From an uncultured Clostridia bacterium (lineage in GTDB: Bacteria; Bacillota; Clostridia; Oscillospirales; Acutalibacteraceae), in assembly GCA_946184295.1 (NCBI GenBank), contig CAMHEZ010000009.1, forward strand, positions 1 to 62,585: 62,585 nt of DNA. Direction: 5' to 3'. This document shows, piece after piece, positions 32,779-41,172 of this stretch. The notes below the pieces were generated by a model. That model was not told the origin of the DNA, did no database searches, and saw only the letters and a list, made by a program, of their open reading frames with translations. The position numbers and the translations under genes were made by a program. The stretch's first letter is position 1; each line of letters opens with the position of its first letter.

Positions 32779-33798
32779 ATGAAAAAATACATTCTGAAAC
32801 GAATCATATATCTGATTATCGTTTTCTTTGTCGTCTCTCTGATGATGTATGCCATCTACAATCTGATTCCGAGCGACCCGGCCATGGTGCAGATGGAGCC
32901 CCTGCGCAAAACGCTCAAACCGGAAGAATGGCAGCGCCAGTATCAGGCACTGCGCGACCAGATGGGTCTGAATGCTCCGCTGCTGCAAAGATACGCCCGC
33001 TGGATGGGCTTCATGCCCGACGTCAGCGGCAAGTTTGAGGGTATGCTTCAGGGCAACTTCGGCTATTCTATCAGCTACAAGCGCGATGTGGTTGACATCA
33101 TCGCCACCCCCATGCTCAATACCATTATCCTGAATTTTGTTTCCACCATCATTACCCTTGCGATCACTATTCCGCTGGGTATCTATTGCGCGGTTCATGC
33201 CCGCAAGACCTCGGACAACCTGATTCAGGCCGGTACCGTCGTGGGCTACAGCCTGCCGACCTACCTCGTCGGTATTCTCTTCATTTTCCTCTTCGCGGTA
33301 TGGCTCAAAATCTTCCCCACCGGCGGCGCGAAAACGCCGGGTTCTACCTACACCGGCATTCTGGAATTTGGCGACCGCATGTATTACATGATGCTGCCGA
33401 TTATCGTGCTTGTCTTTACGGGTCTGGCCGGCATGACCAGAACCGTGCGCGCCGCGATGATGGACACCCTTTCGCAGGATTATATCCGCACTGCCCGCGC
33501 CAAGGGCTTGAAAGAGAAAGTTGTCATCTACAGCCACGCGTGGCGCAACGCGCTGCTGCCGGTTTCCACATCCATCATGGGCTGGATGATCAGCGTCTTC
33601 ACCGGCGGCTCGCTGGTCATTGAAACCACCTTCGCCCTCAACGGCACGGGCCGTCTCTACTGGTCGGCGCTCAACACCACCGACTACGAACTGGTGCTTG
33701 CCATGCAGATGTTCTACACCCTTGTCAGCCTGGTCGGCGTGCTGCTGACCGACCTCAGCTATACGCTGGTTGACCCGCGTGTCCGCATCGACAAGTAA
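32779..33798 (+). CDS. ABC transporter permease, OppB/DppB family
   Basis: A 339-residue membrane subunit of the importer. The N-terminus MKKYILKRIIYLIIVFFVVS is the first helix; further helices include TIILNFVSTIITLAITIPLG and the final LVSLVGVLLTDLSYTLVDPR. The cytoplasmic EAA loop that docks on the ATPase reads DYIRTARAKGLKEKVVIYSH. The size and order of segments are ordinary, in contrast to the partner permease. ACGGAGG precedes the ATG; it ends 17 bp before the next gene. Confidence 0.95.
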   Translation: MKKYILKRIIYLIIVFFVVSLMMYAIYNLIPSDPAMVQMEPLRKTLKPEEWQRQYQALRDQMGLNAPLLQRYARWMGFMPDVSGKFEGMLQGNFGYSISYKRDVVDIIATPMLNTIILNFVSTIITLAITIPLGIYCAVHARKTSDNLIQAGTVVGYSLPTYLVGILFIFLFAVWLKIFPTGGAKTPGSTYTGILEFGDRMYYMMLPIIVLVFTGLAGMTRTVRAAMMDTLSQDYIRTARAKGLKEKVVIYSHAWRNALLPVSTSIMGWMISVFTGGSLVIETTFALNGTGRLYWSALNTTDYELVLAMQMFYTLVSLVGVLLTDLSYTLVDPRVRIDK

Positions 33799-33815
33799 GA
33801 AAGGAGTCATCGAAC

Positions 33816-35690
33816 ATGAGTGAAAATCAAAAGAATACAACCAATGGCTCCGCCAAGCAGAAAAAGGAGTTCTTCCTCTCCCGCTGGATCAAGCGCCTCC
33901 TCTTCCCCAACAAGGAACTGGATATCTATGCGGAGGAGCAGATGCAAAGTCCGATGCGCATGGTAATCCGCAATTTCTTCTCCAATCCCATGTCGGTCAT
34001 CGCGCTGTGTGTCTTTATCATGATTGCGCTGTTTGTTTTCATCGCGCCGCACTTTGTCAAGCTGGATCTGGGCGAGCAGGACAGCACGCTGGTCTTTGTC
34101 TCCCCGGGCTACGACATGATGAAAGTCCCCGCTGACCTTCAGAAAAACGGCGTGGCGGACATCTCGGTCGGCCGCAACTATTCTGTCGGCGCCGACAAAG
34201 AAGGCAACGTCTACGTCTGGGGCAAGAGCAAGGTTACAAAGGTGATTGACCTTGCGGACATTCCCGACAATGTAAAGAATGCCAAGATCGTCAAGGTCGC
34301 GGCGGGCAGCGACCACGTGCTGGCTCTTGACAACAAGGGCACCGTTTACGCGTGGGGCAACAACCGCCTGAGACAGACAACCCTGCCATCTGAACTGATG
34401 ACCAACAACCGTTCCCATGAATTTGGTATTCGCGCCATTTATGCCTCCGATCAGTTCTCGCTGGTCATTACCGATGACAACCGGGCGATTCTCTGGGGCA
34501 ATGAAAACTTCGCTGACCTTTCCTACAAAGCCGATGAGCTCGACGGCCATGTGGTTGACGGCGCTGTCACCAATACCGCCTATGTGCTGCTCACCGACGA
34601 CGGAAGAGTGGTCTGCGGCAGCAACAACGCCTCTACTCCCGTTACCAAGATTCCCGCTGCGGCCGCTTTCCGCGTCAAGGCGATCACCGGCAGCAGCAAT
34701 ACGGCCGCCGCGCTGAAAGAGGACGGCAGCGTGGTGGTATGGGGTGCTTCCACCAAGGGCGAAGATAAGATTCCCGCTTTTTCCTCCAAGGCTGTGGAAA
34801 TCGAGGGCGGACGCTATCACTACACCGCCCGTCTGGAGGACGGCAGTGTGGTCAGTTGGGGCAGCAACCGCTACAAGCAGCTCAATGTGCCTGCTGACGT
34901 CACAAAATCCAACATCGAAAAAATGTATGTCGGCTCCTTCCAGAATTACGCCATCGACACTGACGGCAAGATTCACACATGGGGTCTCAAGGGCTTCCTG
35001 CTCGGCACCGACGGTCTGGGCCGTGACGTTTACGCCCGTCTGGTCAATGGCGGCAAGATGACAATGACCATCGGCGCGCTGTCGGTCGTCATTGAAATGA
35101 TCATCGGCATCATTCTGGGCGGCATCGCCGGTTACTTCGGCGGCGTGGTCGATATGATTATCATGCGTATCGCCGAAGTGGTTTCTTCCATGCCGTTTAT
35201 TCCCTTCGCCATGATTCTCTCCGCTGTTATGGGCACCAAGGTCACGGTGGAGCAGCGAATGTATATCATCATGGTGATATTGGGTATTCTGTCGTGGCCG
35301 GGGCTGTGTCGTCTGGTACGCGCACAGATGTTTGCCCAGCGTGAGATGGAATACGTGGTGGCTGCCAAGGCATTGGGCGTCAAGGAGGGCAAAATCATTT
35401 TCTCCCATATCATTCCCAATGTCATGTCGGTTTGTCTGGTTTCCATCACACTCGCCTTCGGCACCTCCATGCTGACAGAATCCACCCTTTCCTACCTTGG
35501 CTTCGGTGTGCCGCTGCCCACTCCCACATGGGGCAATATGCTCACCGGCGCCAACAACAGCATTATCATTCAGAATTATTGGTGGAACTGGCTGTTCGTC
35601 GGCGCCATCTTTGGCGTGGCCTGCATCTGCATCAACCTCATCGGCGACAGTCTGCGCGACGCGCTTGACCCCAAGGCCAACGGCAGATAA
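33816..35690 (+). CDS. OppC/DppC-family permease with an embedded seven-repeat RCC1 propeller
   Basis: A 624-residue permease, about twice the usual 280-310. Residues 1-56 are cytoplasmic and basic, and TM1 spans about 57-80. Residues 95-391 hold seven WG-type RCC1 repeats (YVWGKS 133, YAWGNN 178, ILWGNE 225, VVCGSN 265, VVWGAS 307, VSWGSN 346, HTWGLK 387), spaced 39-47 residues. The normal OppC core resumes at LLGTDGLGRDVYARL (396-409), followed by five helices and the EAA loop AAKALGVKEGKIIFSH. By the positive-inside rule the propeller lies outside, at the loop that faces the substrate-binding protein. RCC1 propellers are typically protein-binding folds. The reading frame is intact. Confidence 0.93.
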   Translation: MSENQKNTTNGSAKQKKEFFLSRWIKRLLFPNKELDIYAEEQMQSPMRMVIRNFFSNPMSVIALCVFIMIALFVFIAPHFVKLDLGEQDSTLVFVSPGYDMMKVPADLQKNGVADISVGRNYSVGADKEGNVYVWGKSKVTKVIDLADIPDNVKNAKIVKVAAGSDHVLALDNKGTVYAWGNNRLRQTTLPSELMTNNRSHEFGIRAIYASDQFSLVITDDNRAILWGNENFADLSYKADELDGHVVDGAVTNTAYVLLTDDGRVVCGSNNASTPVTKIPAAAAFRVKAITGSSNTAAALKEDGSVVVWGASTKGEDKIPAFSSKAVEIEGGRYHYTARLEDGSVVSWGSNRYKQLNVPADVTKSNIEKMYVGSFQNYAIDTDGKIHTWGLKGFLLGTDGLGRDVYARLVNGGKMTMTIGALSVVIEMIIGIILGGIAGYFGGVVDMIIMRIAEVVSSMPFIPFAMILSAVMGTKVTVEQRMYIIMVILGILSWPGLCRLVRAQMFAQREMEYVVAAKALGVKEGKIIFSHIIPNVMSVCLVSITLAFGTSMLTESTLSYLGFGVPLPTPTWGNMLTGANNSIIIQNYWWNWLFVGAIFGVACICINLIGDSLRDALDPKANGR

Positions 35691-35768
35691 GTTAAGAGAA
35701 AGGAGGCTTTCCGCGAGACGGTTGTCTGAGAGGCAGCTGTCTCACCAAGAAAGCGATGGTAAGATAAC

Positions 35769-36788
35769 ATGGAAGAAAACAAAGAGAAAAAATTCCTGCT
35801 GGAAGTCAAGCACCTGCACACCTTCTTTACCTCCCGCCGCGGCATCATCAAGGCAGTCAACGACACTTCCTATGCCGTGCGCGAGGGAGAAACACTGGGT
35901 ATCGTCGGCGAGTCCGGTTCGGGCAAGAGCGTATCCGCCATGAGCATTCTCCGTCTGCTCGATGAAAACGGCTACATCGACAGCGGCGAGATCATTTTTG
36001 ACGGCAGAGACCTCACCAAGATTTCCAAAAACGAAATGTATGAGGTCAGAGGCAATGATATTTCGGTCATTTTCCAGGAGCCAATGACCAGCTTGAATCC
36101 GGTGTTTACGATTGAAAAACAGATTTCGGAAGTGTTCATGATTCATCAGGGCATGGACAAGAAGGAAGCCGCCAGGCAGTCGGTGGAAATCCTGCGTTCC
36201 GTAAAAATTCCGAACCCCGAGATCGTGGCCAAGCAGTATCCCCACCAGCTTTCCGGCGGTATGCGCCAGCGCGTCATGATCGCCATGGCGCTGGCCTGCA
36301 AGCCCAAGCTGCTCATCGCCGATGAGCCCACCACGGCACTCGACGTGACCATTCAGGCGCAGATTCTCCGCCTGATGAACGAGCTTCAGGCCGAGCGCGG
36401 CACCAGCATTCTGTTCATTACGCACGACCTCGGCGTCATCAATCAGATGGCCGATTTCGTCGCGGTCATGTACTGCGGTCAGGTGGTGGAGAGCGTACCC
36501 GCAAAGGTACTGTTTGACCCCAAGACCAAATTCTCCCACCCCTACACCGAGGGTCTGCTGGTCTCCATTCCGCGCCTTGACACGCCCGCCAACGAGCGTT
36601 TGCAGGCCATCCCCGGCGCGGTGCCTCATCCGCTTGATCTGCCCAAGGGCTGCAAGTTCGCGCCCCGCTGCAAGTACGCAACCGACAAGTGCCGCGAATG
36701 CGAGCCGGAGCTGACCAAGATCAGCGACAAGCAGCAGGTCCGCTGCTTCTATCCCAATAAGGAGGAAAGACAAAATGGCACAAAATAA
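35769..36788 (+). CDS. ABC transporter ATPase, OppD/DppD family
   Basis: A 339-residue ATPase that powers the importer. Walker A GESGSGKSVSAMS, Q-loop VIFQEPMTSLNPVF, signature LSGGMRQRVMIAMAL, Walker B LLIADEPTTALDV and switch FITHDLGVI are all intact. The C-terminal Cys-rich oligopeptide-transporter extension (KGCKFAPRCKYATDKCRECE) may bind an iron-sulfur cluster, as proposed for this family. No strong ribosome site lies next to the ATG; GAAAGGAGG sits about 65 bp upstream. The end overlaps the next gene by 14 bp. Confidence 0.96.
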   Translation: MEENKEKKFLLEVKHLHTFFTSRRGIIKAVNDTSYAVREGETLGIVGESGSGKSVSAMSILRLLDENGYIDSGEIIFDGRDLTKISKNEMYEVRGNDISVIFQEPMTSLNPVFTIEKQISEVFMIHQGMDKKEAARQSVEILRSVKIPNPEIVAKQYPHQLSGGMRQRVMIAMALACKPKLLIADEPTTALDVTIQAQILRLMNELQAERGTSILFITHDLGVINQMADFVAVMYCGQVVESVPAKVLFDPKTKFSHPYTEGLLVSIPRLDTPANERLQAIPGAVPHPLDLPKGCKFAPRCKYATDKCRECEPELTKISDKQQVRCFYPNKEERQNGTK

Positions 36789-38346
36789 CGGCGAAAAGAA
36801 AATTCTCCTTAAAATCACCAACCTGAAGCAGTACTTCCCCCTCAGCACCAAGGGCATGTATGTCAAGGCCAACGACGGCATTGACGTCAACATCTATGAG
36901 GGCGAAACCTTCGGTCTGGTCGGCGAGTCCGGCTGCGGCAAGTCTACCTTCGGACGCACGCTGCTCCAGCTCTATCCGCAGACCGACGGCCGCACCATGT
37001 ACTACGGTCAGTCGCTCGACGAATTTGCGCCGCAGTACGTGCACGACACCATCAAAAATCTCCCCTCGCTGAAAAAGGAGCTGGTGAAGCTCCAGCAGAA
37101 GGAGAAGGACGCACAGGCGGCCTTTGACAAGGCATCCGCAAACGACCAAAACGCCAAAAGCGAGGCACTTTGTCAGGCCAAACGTGACGCTGACGCGGCA
37201 CTCTTCAATATTGCCAGCATCTTCGGCGGCTTTATCACGGTGGACAACTGCGCTCCCATTCAGGAAGCCTTCATGAAAGCGCGTTCCCATTCCGCCGAGA
37301 TTCGCAAGCTGCACGACCGTCGGCGCGTACTGGAAAGCAAGCTCGCGGACGCGGAATACATTCTGAAAAACAAGGGCAAGGGCGACAACAAGGTTTCCGC
37401 TCTTCAGAAAAGCATCGAGGAAGTGGACACCAAGCTGAGCGAAGAGCGCGCCAAGCTCGATGAGGCATTGAGCGAAATCGACAAAATGCGCACGCCTTAC
37501 GCAAATGACCCTGAGTTCCAGAAATATGAAGTCTATCGTGACGACGGCATTGACCTGTCCCGCCTGACCATCGAGGAAATGCGCAGCTTCCGCAGTGAAT
37601 TGCAGCTGATTTTCCAGGATCCCTATTCTTCCCTCAATCCCAGAATGACCGTTGGCCAGATCATCGGCGAAGGCATGGTGGCACACAAGTATTACAGCAA
37701 GAACAGTCCGCGTATGCAGGAGCGCATTCTGGAAATCATGACCAAGTGCGGCCTTGCGCCCTACTTCATTCACCGATTCCCCCACCAGTTCTCCGGCGGA
37801 CAGCGGCAGAGAATCGGTATTGCCCGCGCACTTTCCACGAATCCCAAGTTCGTCATCTGCGATGAAGCGGTCTCCGCGCTGGACGTGTCGATTCAGTCCC
37901 AGATCATCAACCTGTTGCAGGACCTGAAAGAGCAGAACAACCTCACTTATCTCTTTATCACCCATGACCTGTCGGTCGTCAAATATATCTCTGACCGCAT
38001 CGGCGTCATGTATCTGGGCAACATGGTGGAGCTGAGCGATTCGCAGGAGCTGTTTGACCACCCGCTCCACCCCTACACCGAAGCGCTGCTGTCGGCCATT
38101 CCCACCACCAATGTAGACGATGATCGCGAACTGGTCATTCTTGAAGGTGACATTCCCAGCCCGGTCAATCCCCCCAAGGGCTGCAAATTCCACACCCGCT
38201 GCAAGTACTGCACGGAGGTCTGCCAGAATATCACCCCTGAGTTCCGCGAGATCAGACCGAACCATTTTGTCGCCTGTCACCACATTCTCGGCGATACCTC
38301 GGATCTTCCTCCCGTAACAGAAGCAGGCAGCACTCAGGAATCATAA
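36775..38346 (+). CDS. ABC transporter ATPase, OppF/DppF family with coiled-coil insert
   Basis: A 523-residue ATPase where about 320-340 is usual. Walker A GESGCGKST is at 50-58; the Q-loop IFQDPYSSLNPRM starts at 279; signature FSGGQRQR 339-346; Walker B ICDEAVSALD; switch FITHDLSVV; C-terminal Cys motif KGCKFHTRCKYCTEVC. Between the first strands and the Q-loop, residues about 83-260 are extra: charged Lys/Glu/Ala-rich heptad-like helices (about 97-145 and 165-235) with a hydrophobic knob NIASIFGGFITVDNC between them. The catalytic motifs are intact, so the subunit should be active. AAGGAGGAA precedes the ATG inside the upstream gene. Confidence 0.94.
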   Translation: MAQNNGEKKILLKITNLKQYFPLSTKGMYVKANDGIDVNIYEGETFGLVGESGCGKSTFGRTLLQLYPQTDGRTMYYGQSLDEFAPQYVHDTIKNLPSLKKELVKLQQKEKDAQAAFDKASANDQNAKSEALCQAKRDADAALFNIASIFGGFITVDNCAPIQEAFMKARSHSAEIRKLHDRRRVLESKLADAEYILKNKGKGDNKVSALQKSIEEVDTKLSEERAKLDEALSEIDKMRTPYANDPEFQKYEVYRDDGIDLSRLTIEEMRSFRSELQLIFQDPYSSLNPRMTVGQIIGEGMVAHKYYSKNSPRMQERILEIMTKCGLAPYFIHRFPHQFSGGQRQRIGIARALSTNPKFVICDEAVSALDVSIQSQIINLLQDLKEQNNLTYLFITHDLSVVKYISDRIGVMYLGNMVELSDSQELFDHPLHPYTEALLSAIPTTNVDDDRELVILEGDIPSPVNPPKGCKFHTRCKYCTEVCQNITPEFREIRPNHFVACHHILGDTSDLPPVTEAGSTQES

Positions 38347-38384
38347 CCTGCTGTCTGACAGGCCCATCAACACATCAATGACAA

Positions 38385-38475
38385 GGGATACGCTGAATAA
38401 AGGCATCGCCGTCGATTCCGCACTGCGAGGATACGTCTTTGAGCGGTGCGAGAATCGACTTAATCAGCGTTTCCC
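38385..38475. repeat. MITE-like 91-bp imperfect palindrome
   Basis: The outer arms GGGATACGCTGA (38385-38396) and TCAGCGTTTCCC (38464-38475) pair with one mismatch; the inner arms GTCGATTC/GAATCGAC and GCAC/GTGC pair perfectly. There is no coding content. It may be a structured RNA element or a small non-autonomous mobile element. Confidence 0.65.
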
Positions 38476-38480
38476 TAAGG

Positions 38481-38516
38481 AAAGGCTCAGCAGACAATCT
38501 GTTGGGCCTTTCTTTT
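38481..38516 (+). terminator. Rho-independent terminator of the importer operon
   Basis: AAAGGCTCAGCAGA pairs with TCTGTTGGGCCTTT with G-T wobble, followed by CTTTTCCTCTTT. Confidence 0.85.
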
Positions 38517-38546
38517 CCTCTTTAAGAGATATCAGGAGGTGAAAAA

Positions 38547-38840
38547 ATGCTGTTTGACAAAAAGGTCAAGCGCGATATGGAAGTCATGAACGAGCGCAAC
38601 AAGCGCTATCTGGAAAGCCGTGAATCTGACGGGGCTAGTGATGATGCGACGGAGGCAAGTAACGACGAAGCCTATCAAGAAGCGATGGCACGCGCGGAGG
38701 AGTACCGCCGGCAAAATGATGACGCCGGGTTGGAAAAGGGCGATATTCCCGCGCTGATTCTCTCCGCGCTGCTGGTATTCGGCCCCATCATTCTGGTTCT
38801 GGCGGCACTGCTCGCGCTCGCCTGGATACTGCTTTCGTGA
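38547..38840 (+). CDS. Small membrane-anchored protein of unknown function
   Basis: A 97-residue protein. The first 65 or so residues are hydrophilic and charged (MLFDKKVKRDMEVMNERNKR, Asp/Glu-rich middle), and the last 28 (LILSALLVFGPIILVLAALL onwards) form one or two membrane segments, so it is probably tail-anchored. AGGAGGTG precedes the ATG at good distance, supporting expression. I do not recognise a family. It lies between the importer terminator and the pgk promoter. Confidence 0.7.
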   Translation: MLFDKKVKRDMEVMNERNKRYLESRESDGASDDATEASNDEAYQEAMARAEEYRRQNDDAGLEKGDIPALILSALLVFGPIILVLAALLALAWILLS

Positions 38841-38911
38841 GCTTTTTTGGTAATTTTTGTAAAATTTAAAATAAATTAAAATAAAAATTCCCGCAAACCG
38901 GCGGTTGCCAC

Positions 38912-38940
38912 TTGCAATATTGGGAAAAGTATTGTATAAT
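38912..38940 (+). promoter_or_regulatory. Strong sigma-A promoter of the glycolytic operon
   Basis: TTGCAA (38912-38917), a 17-bp spacer and TATAAT (38935-38940), 41 bp upstream of pgk. Confidence 0.88.
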
Positions 38941-38980
38941 CAAGCTACCAGCTTTTAAACATGAAAGGATGTATTTACCT

Positions 38981-40189
38981 ATGAGTTCTCTTCTGAACAA
39001 AAAGAGCGTTGACGATATCGACGTCAAGGGCAAGAAGGTTCTTGTCCGCTGCGACTTCAACGTCCCGCTCAAAAACGGCGTCATCACCGATACCAACCGC
39101 CTGACCGCTGCGCTCCCCACCATCAAGAAGCTCGTCGCGGACGGCGGCAAGGTGATTCTCTGCTCTCACCTTGGCAAGCCGAAAGGAGAGCCCAAACCTG
39201 AACTGTCTCTCGCTCCCGTAGCATCCAAGCTCACCGAGCTGCTGGGTCAGGAAGTCAAGTTCGCGGCTGACAACGAGGTCGTCGGCCCCAACGCAAAGGC
39301 CGCTGTCGCTGCTATGCAGGACGGCGATGTGATCCTTCTCGAAAACACCCGTTACAGAGCAGAAGAGACCAAGAACGGCGATGCTTTCTCCGAAGAGCTC
39401 GCTTCTCTCTGCGATGTGTTTGTCAACGACGCGTTCGGCACCGCTCACAGAGCGCACTGCTCCAACGTCGGCGTTGCCAGCAAGGTTGACACCGCTGTCG
39501 TCGGCTACCTCATTCAGAAGGAAATCCAGTTTCTCGGCAATGCCGTTGAAAATCCTGTGCGTCCCTTCGTTGCCATTCTCGGCGGCGCAAAGGTTGCCGA
39601 TAAGCTCAACGTCATCTCCAACCTGCTCGAGAAGTGCGATACCCTCATCATCGGCGGCGGTATGGCTTACACCTTCCTCAAGGCACAGGGCAAGGAAGTC
39701 GGTCTGTCTCTTGTGGACGTCACCAAGATCGACTACTGCAAGGAAATGATGGATAAGGCTGAGAAGCTCGGCAAGAAGCTCCTCCTCCCCATCGACACCA
39801 CCATCACCAAGGATTTCCCCGATCCGATCGACGCTCCTATCGAAGTAACCGTTGTTGACACTATTCCCGCTGATATGCAGGGTCTCGACATCGGCACCAA
39901 GACCGCTGAGCTTTACGCAGACACTGTCAAGTCCGCCAAGACCGTTGTCTGGAACGGCCCGATGGGCGTTTTTGAGAATCCCATCCTTGCCAAGGGCACC
40001 ATTGCTGTGGCCAAAGCACTGGCAGAAACCGAAGCTACCACCATCATCGGCGGCGGCGATTCTGCGGCTGCTGTCAACCAGCTCGGCTTCGGCGACAAGA
40101 TGACCCACATTTCCACAGGCGGCGGCGCATCTCTCGAATTCCTCGAGGGCAAGGAGCTTCCCGGTATCGCCTGCCTCAACGAGAAGTAA
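38981..40189 (+). CDS. pgk: Phosphoglycerate kinase
   Basis: Converts 1,3-bisphosphoglycerate and ADP to 3-phosphoglycerate and ATP in glycolysis. The start at 38981 gives [20 protein letters not shown] (402 residues); upstream ATG codons lie at or within the GAAAGGA site or the promoter. Seen: [39 protein letters not shown] and the nucleotide end [13 protein letters not shown] with [18 protein letters not shown]. It is followed by tpiA and gpmI; gapdh is not in the window. Confidence 0.98.
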   Translation: MSSLLNKKSVDDIDVKGKKVLVRCDFNVPLKNGVITDTNRLTAALPTIKKLVADGGKVILCSHLGKPKGEPKPELSLAPVASKLTELLGQEVKFAADNEVVGPNAKAAVAAMQDGDVILLENTRYRAEETKNGDAFSEELASLCDVFVNDAFGTAHRAHCSNVGVASKVDTAVVGYLIQKEIQFLGNAVENPVRPFVAILGGAKVADKLNVISNLLEKCDTLIIGGGMAYTFLKAQGKEVGLSLVDVTKIDYCKEMMDKAEKLGKKLLLPIDTTITKDFPDPIDAPIEVTVVDTIPADMQGLDIGTKTAELYADTVKSAKTVVWNGPMGVFENPILAKGTIAVAKALAETEATTIIGGGDSAAAVNQLGFGDKMTHISTGGGASLEFLEGKELPGIACLNEK

Positions 40190-40193
40190 TATC

Positions 40194-40271
40194 TTAGTCA
40201 GGAGTTAGGAGTTAGAAGTTAGGAGTTGTCTATCGCGCAACTGCAACAGATAATTCCTAACTCTTTGACTA
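40194..40271. repeat. TTAG-type intergenic hairpin between pgk and tpiA
   Basis: TTAGTCAGGAGTTAGGA pairs with TCCTAACTCTTTGACTAA apart from a bulge; AGTTG/CAACT pair inside. The left arm carries three GTTAG/AGTTAG copies. Confidence 0.75.
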
Positions 40272-40314
40272 AATCCGAGAAAAACCATATCACAAAAAAA
40301 GGACGGTATTTGAA

Positions 40315-41082
40315 ATGAACAAAGCTCTTCGCAAGGCTGTTATCGCCGGCAACTGGAAAATGAACAAGACCCCTGCCGAGACTACAGTACTGATTAATGA
40401 GATTGCGCCCCTCGTTAAGGACGCGGATTGTGACGTGTTGGTCTGCGTTCCCTATGTTGATCTTCAGAACGCGCTCGAAGCCACCAAGGGCACCAATATC
40501 AAGGTCGGCGCGGAAAACTGCCACTGGGCCAAGAGCGGCGCTTTCACCGCTGAGGTCAGCGCGGAAATGCTCACCTCTATGGGCGTGCAGTACGTCATCA
40601 TCGGCCACAGTGAGCGCAGACAGTATTTCGGTGAGACCGATGCAACTGTCAACGCCAGAACCAAGGCCGCCCTTGAAGCAGGTATGACCGCGATTGTGTG
40701 CGTCGGTGAAACGCTGGAACAGCGCGAGGCCGGTATCACCGAGTCCCTTGTCCGTGAGCAGACCACCAAGGCACTTGAAGGCGTGACCGTCGATCAGCTC
40801 GACAGAATCATCATTGCTTACGAACCCGTGTGGGCCATCGGTACAGGCAAGACCGCTACCGCTGAGCAGGCCAACGAGGTTTGCAAGATTATCCGCACGC
40901 TCATCGGCGAACTTTACGGCGCGGACGCTGCCGACAAGATGGTTATTCAGTACGGCGGCTCCATGAATGACGGCAACGCTGTCGAACTGCTCGATCAGCC
41001 CGACGTTGACGGCGGTCTGATCGGCGGCGCTTCTCTGGTTGCCACCAAGTTTGCCGCCATTGTCGCTGCGGCAAGCAGATAA
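40315..41082 (+). CDS. tpiA: Triosephosphate isomerase
   Basis: Interconverts dihydroxyacetone phosphate and glyceraldehyde 3-phosphate. At 255 residues it is full length. Seen: the Lys in VIAGNWKMNKTP, the catalytic His in YVIIGHSERRQYFGE, the catalytic Glu in IIAYEPVWAIGTGKTAT and the phosphate-binding end IQYGGSMNDGNAVELL with DGGLIGGASL. It is co-transcribed with pgk and gpmI. AAAGGACGG precedes the ATG. Confidence 0.98.
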   Translation: MNKALRKAVIAGNWKMNKTPAETTVLINEIAPLVKDADCDVLVCVPYVDLQNALEATKGTNIKVGAENCHWAKSGAFTAEVSAEMLTSMGVQYVIIGHSERRQYFGETDATVNARTKAALEAGMTAIVCVGETLEQREAGITESLVREQTTKALEGVTVDQLDRIIIAYEPVWAIGTGKTATAEQANEVCKIIRTLIGELYGADAADKMVIQYGGSMNDGNAVELLDQPDVDGGLIGGASLVATKFAAIVAAASR

Positions 41083-41096
41083 TTTTTTAGGCGTTT

Positions 41097-41137
41097 GTGG
41101 TTAGTGTCCCATCTACGGATGACTGGACACTAACCAC
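41097..41137. repeat. TTAGTG-type intergenic hairpin between tpiA and gpmI
   Basis: GTGGTTAGTGTCC (41097-41109) pairs perfectly with GGACACTAACCAC (41125-41137). Confidence 0.88.
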
Positions 41138-41172
41138 TTGAATCTAATAACACATTAGGAAGGTCTAACTCT

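Noticed and set aside
34098-34992. RCC1 region as an assembly chimera
   Set aside because: Frame, codon use and permease motifs are continuous on both sides, and the repeats begin and end at a structural loop.
33807-35408. 533-codon minus-strand frame opposite the RCC1 permease
   Set aside because: Antisense shadow; the plus frame has permease and RCC1 motifs and a ribosome site.
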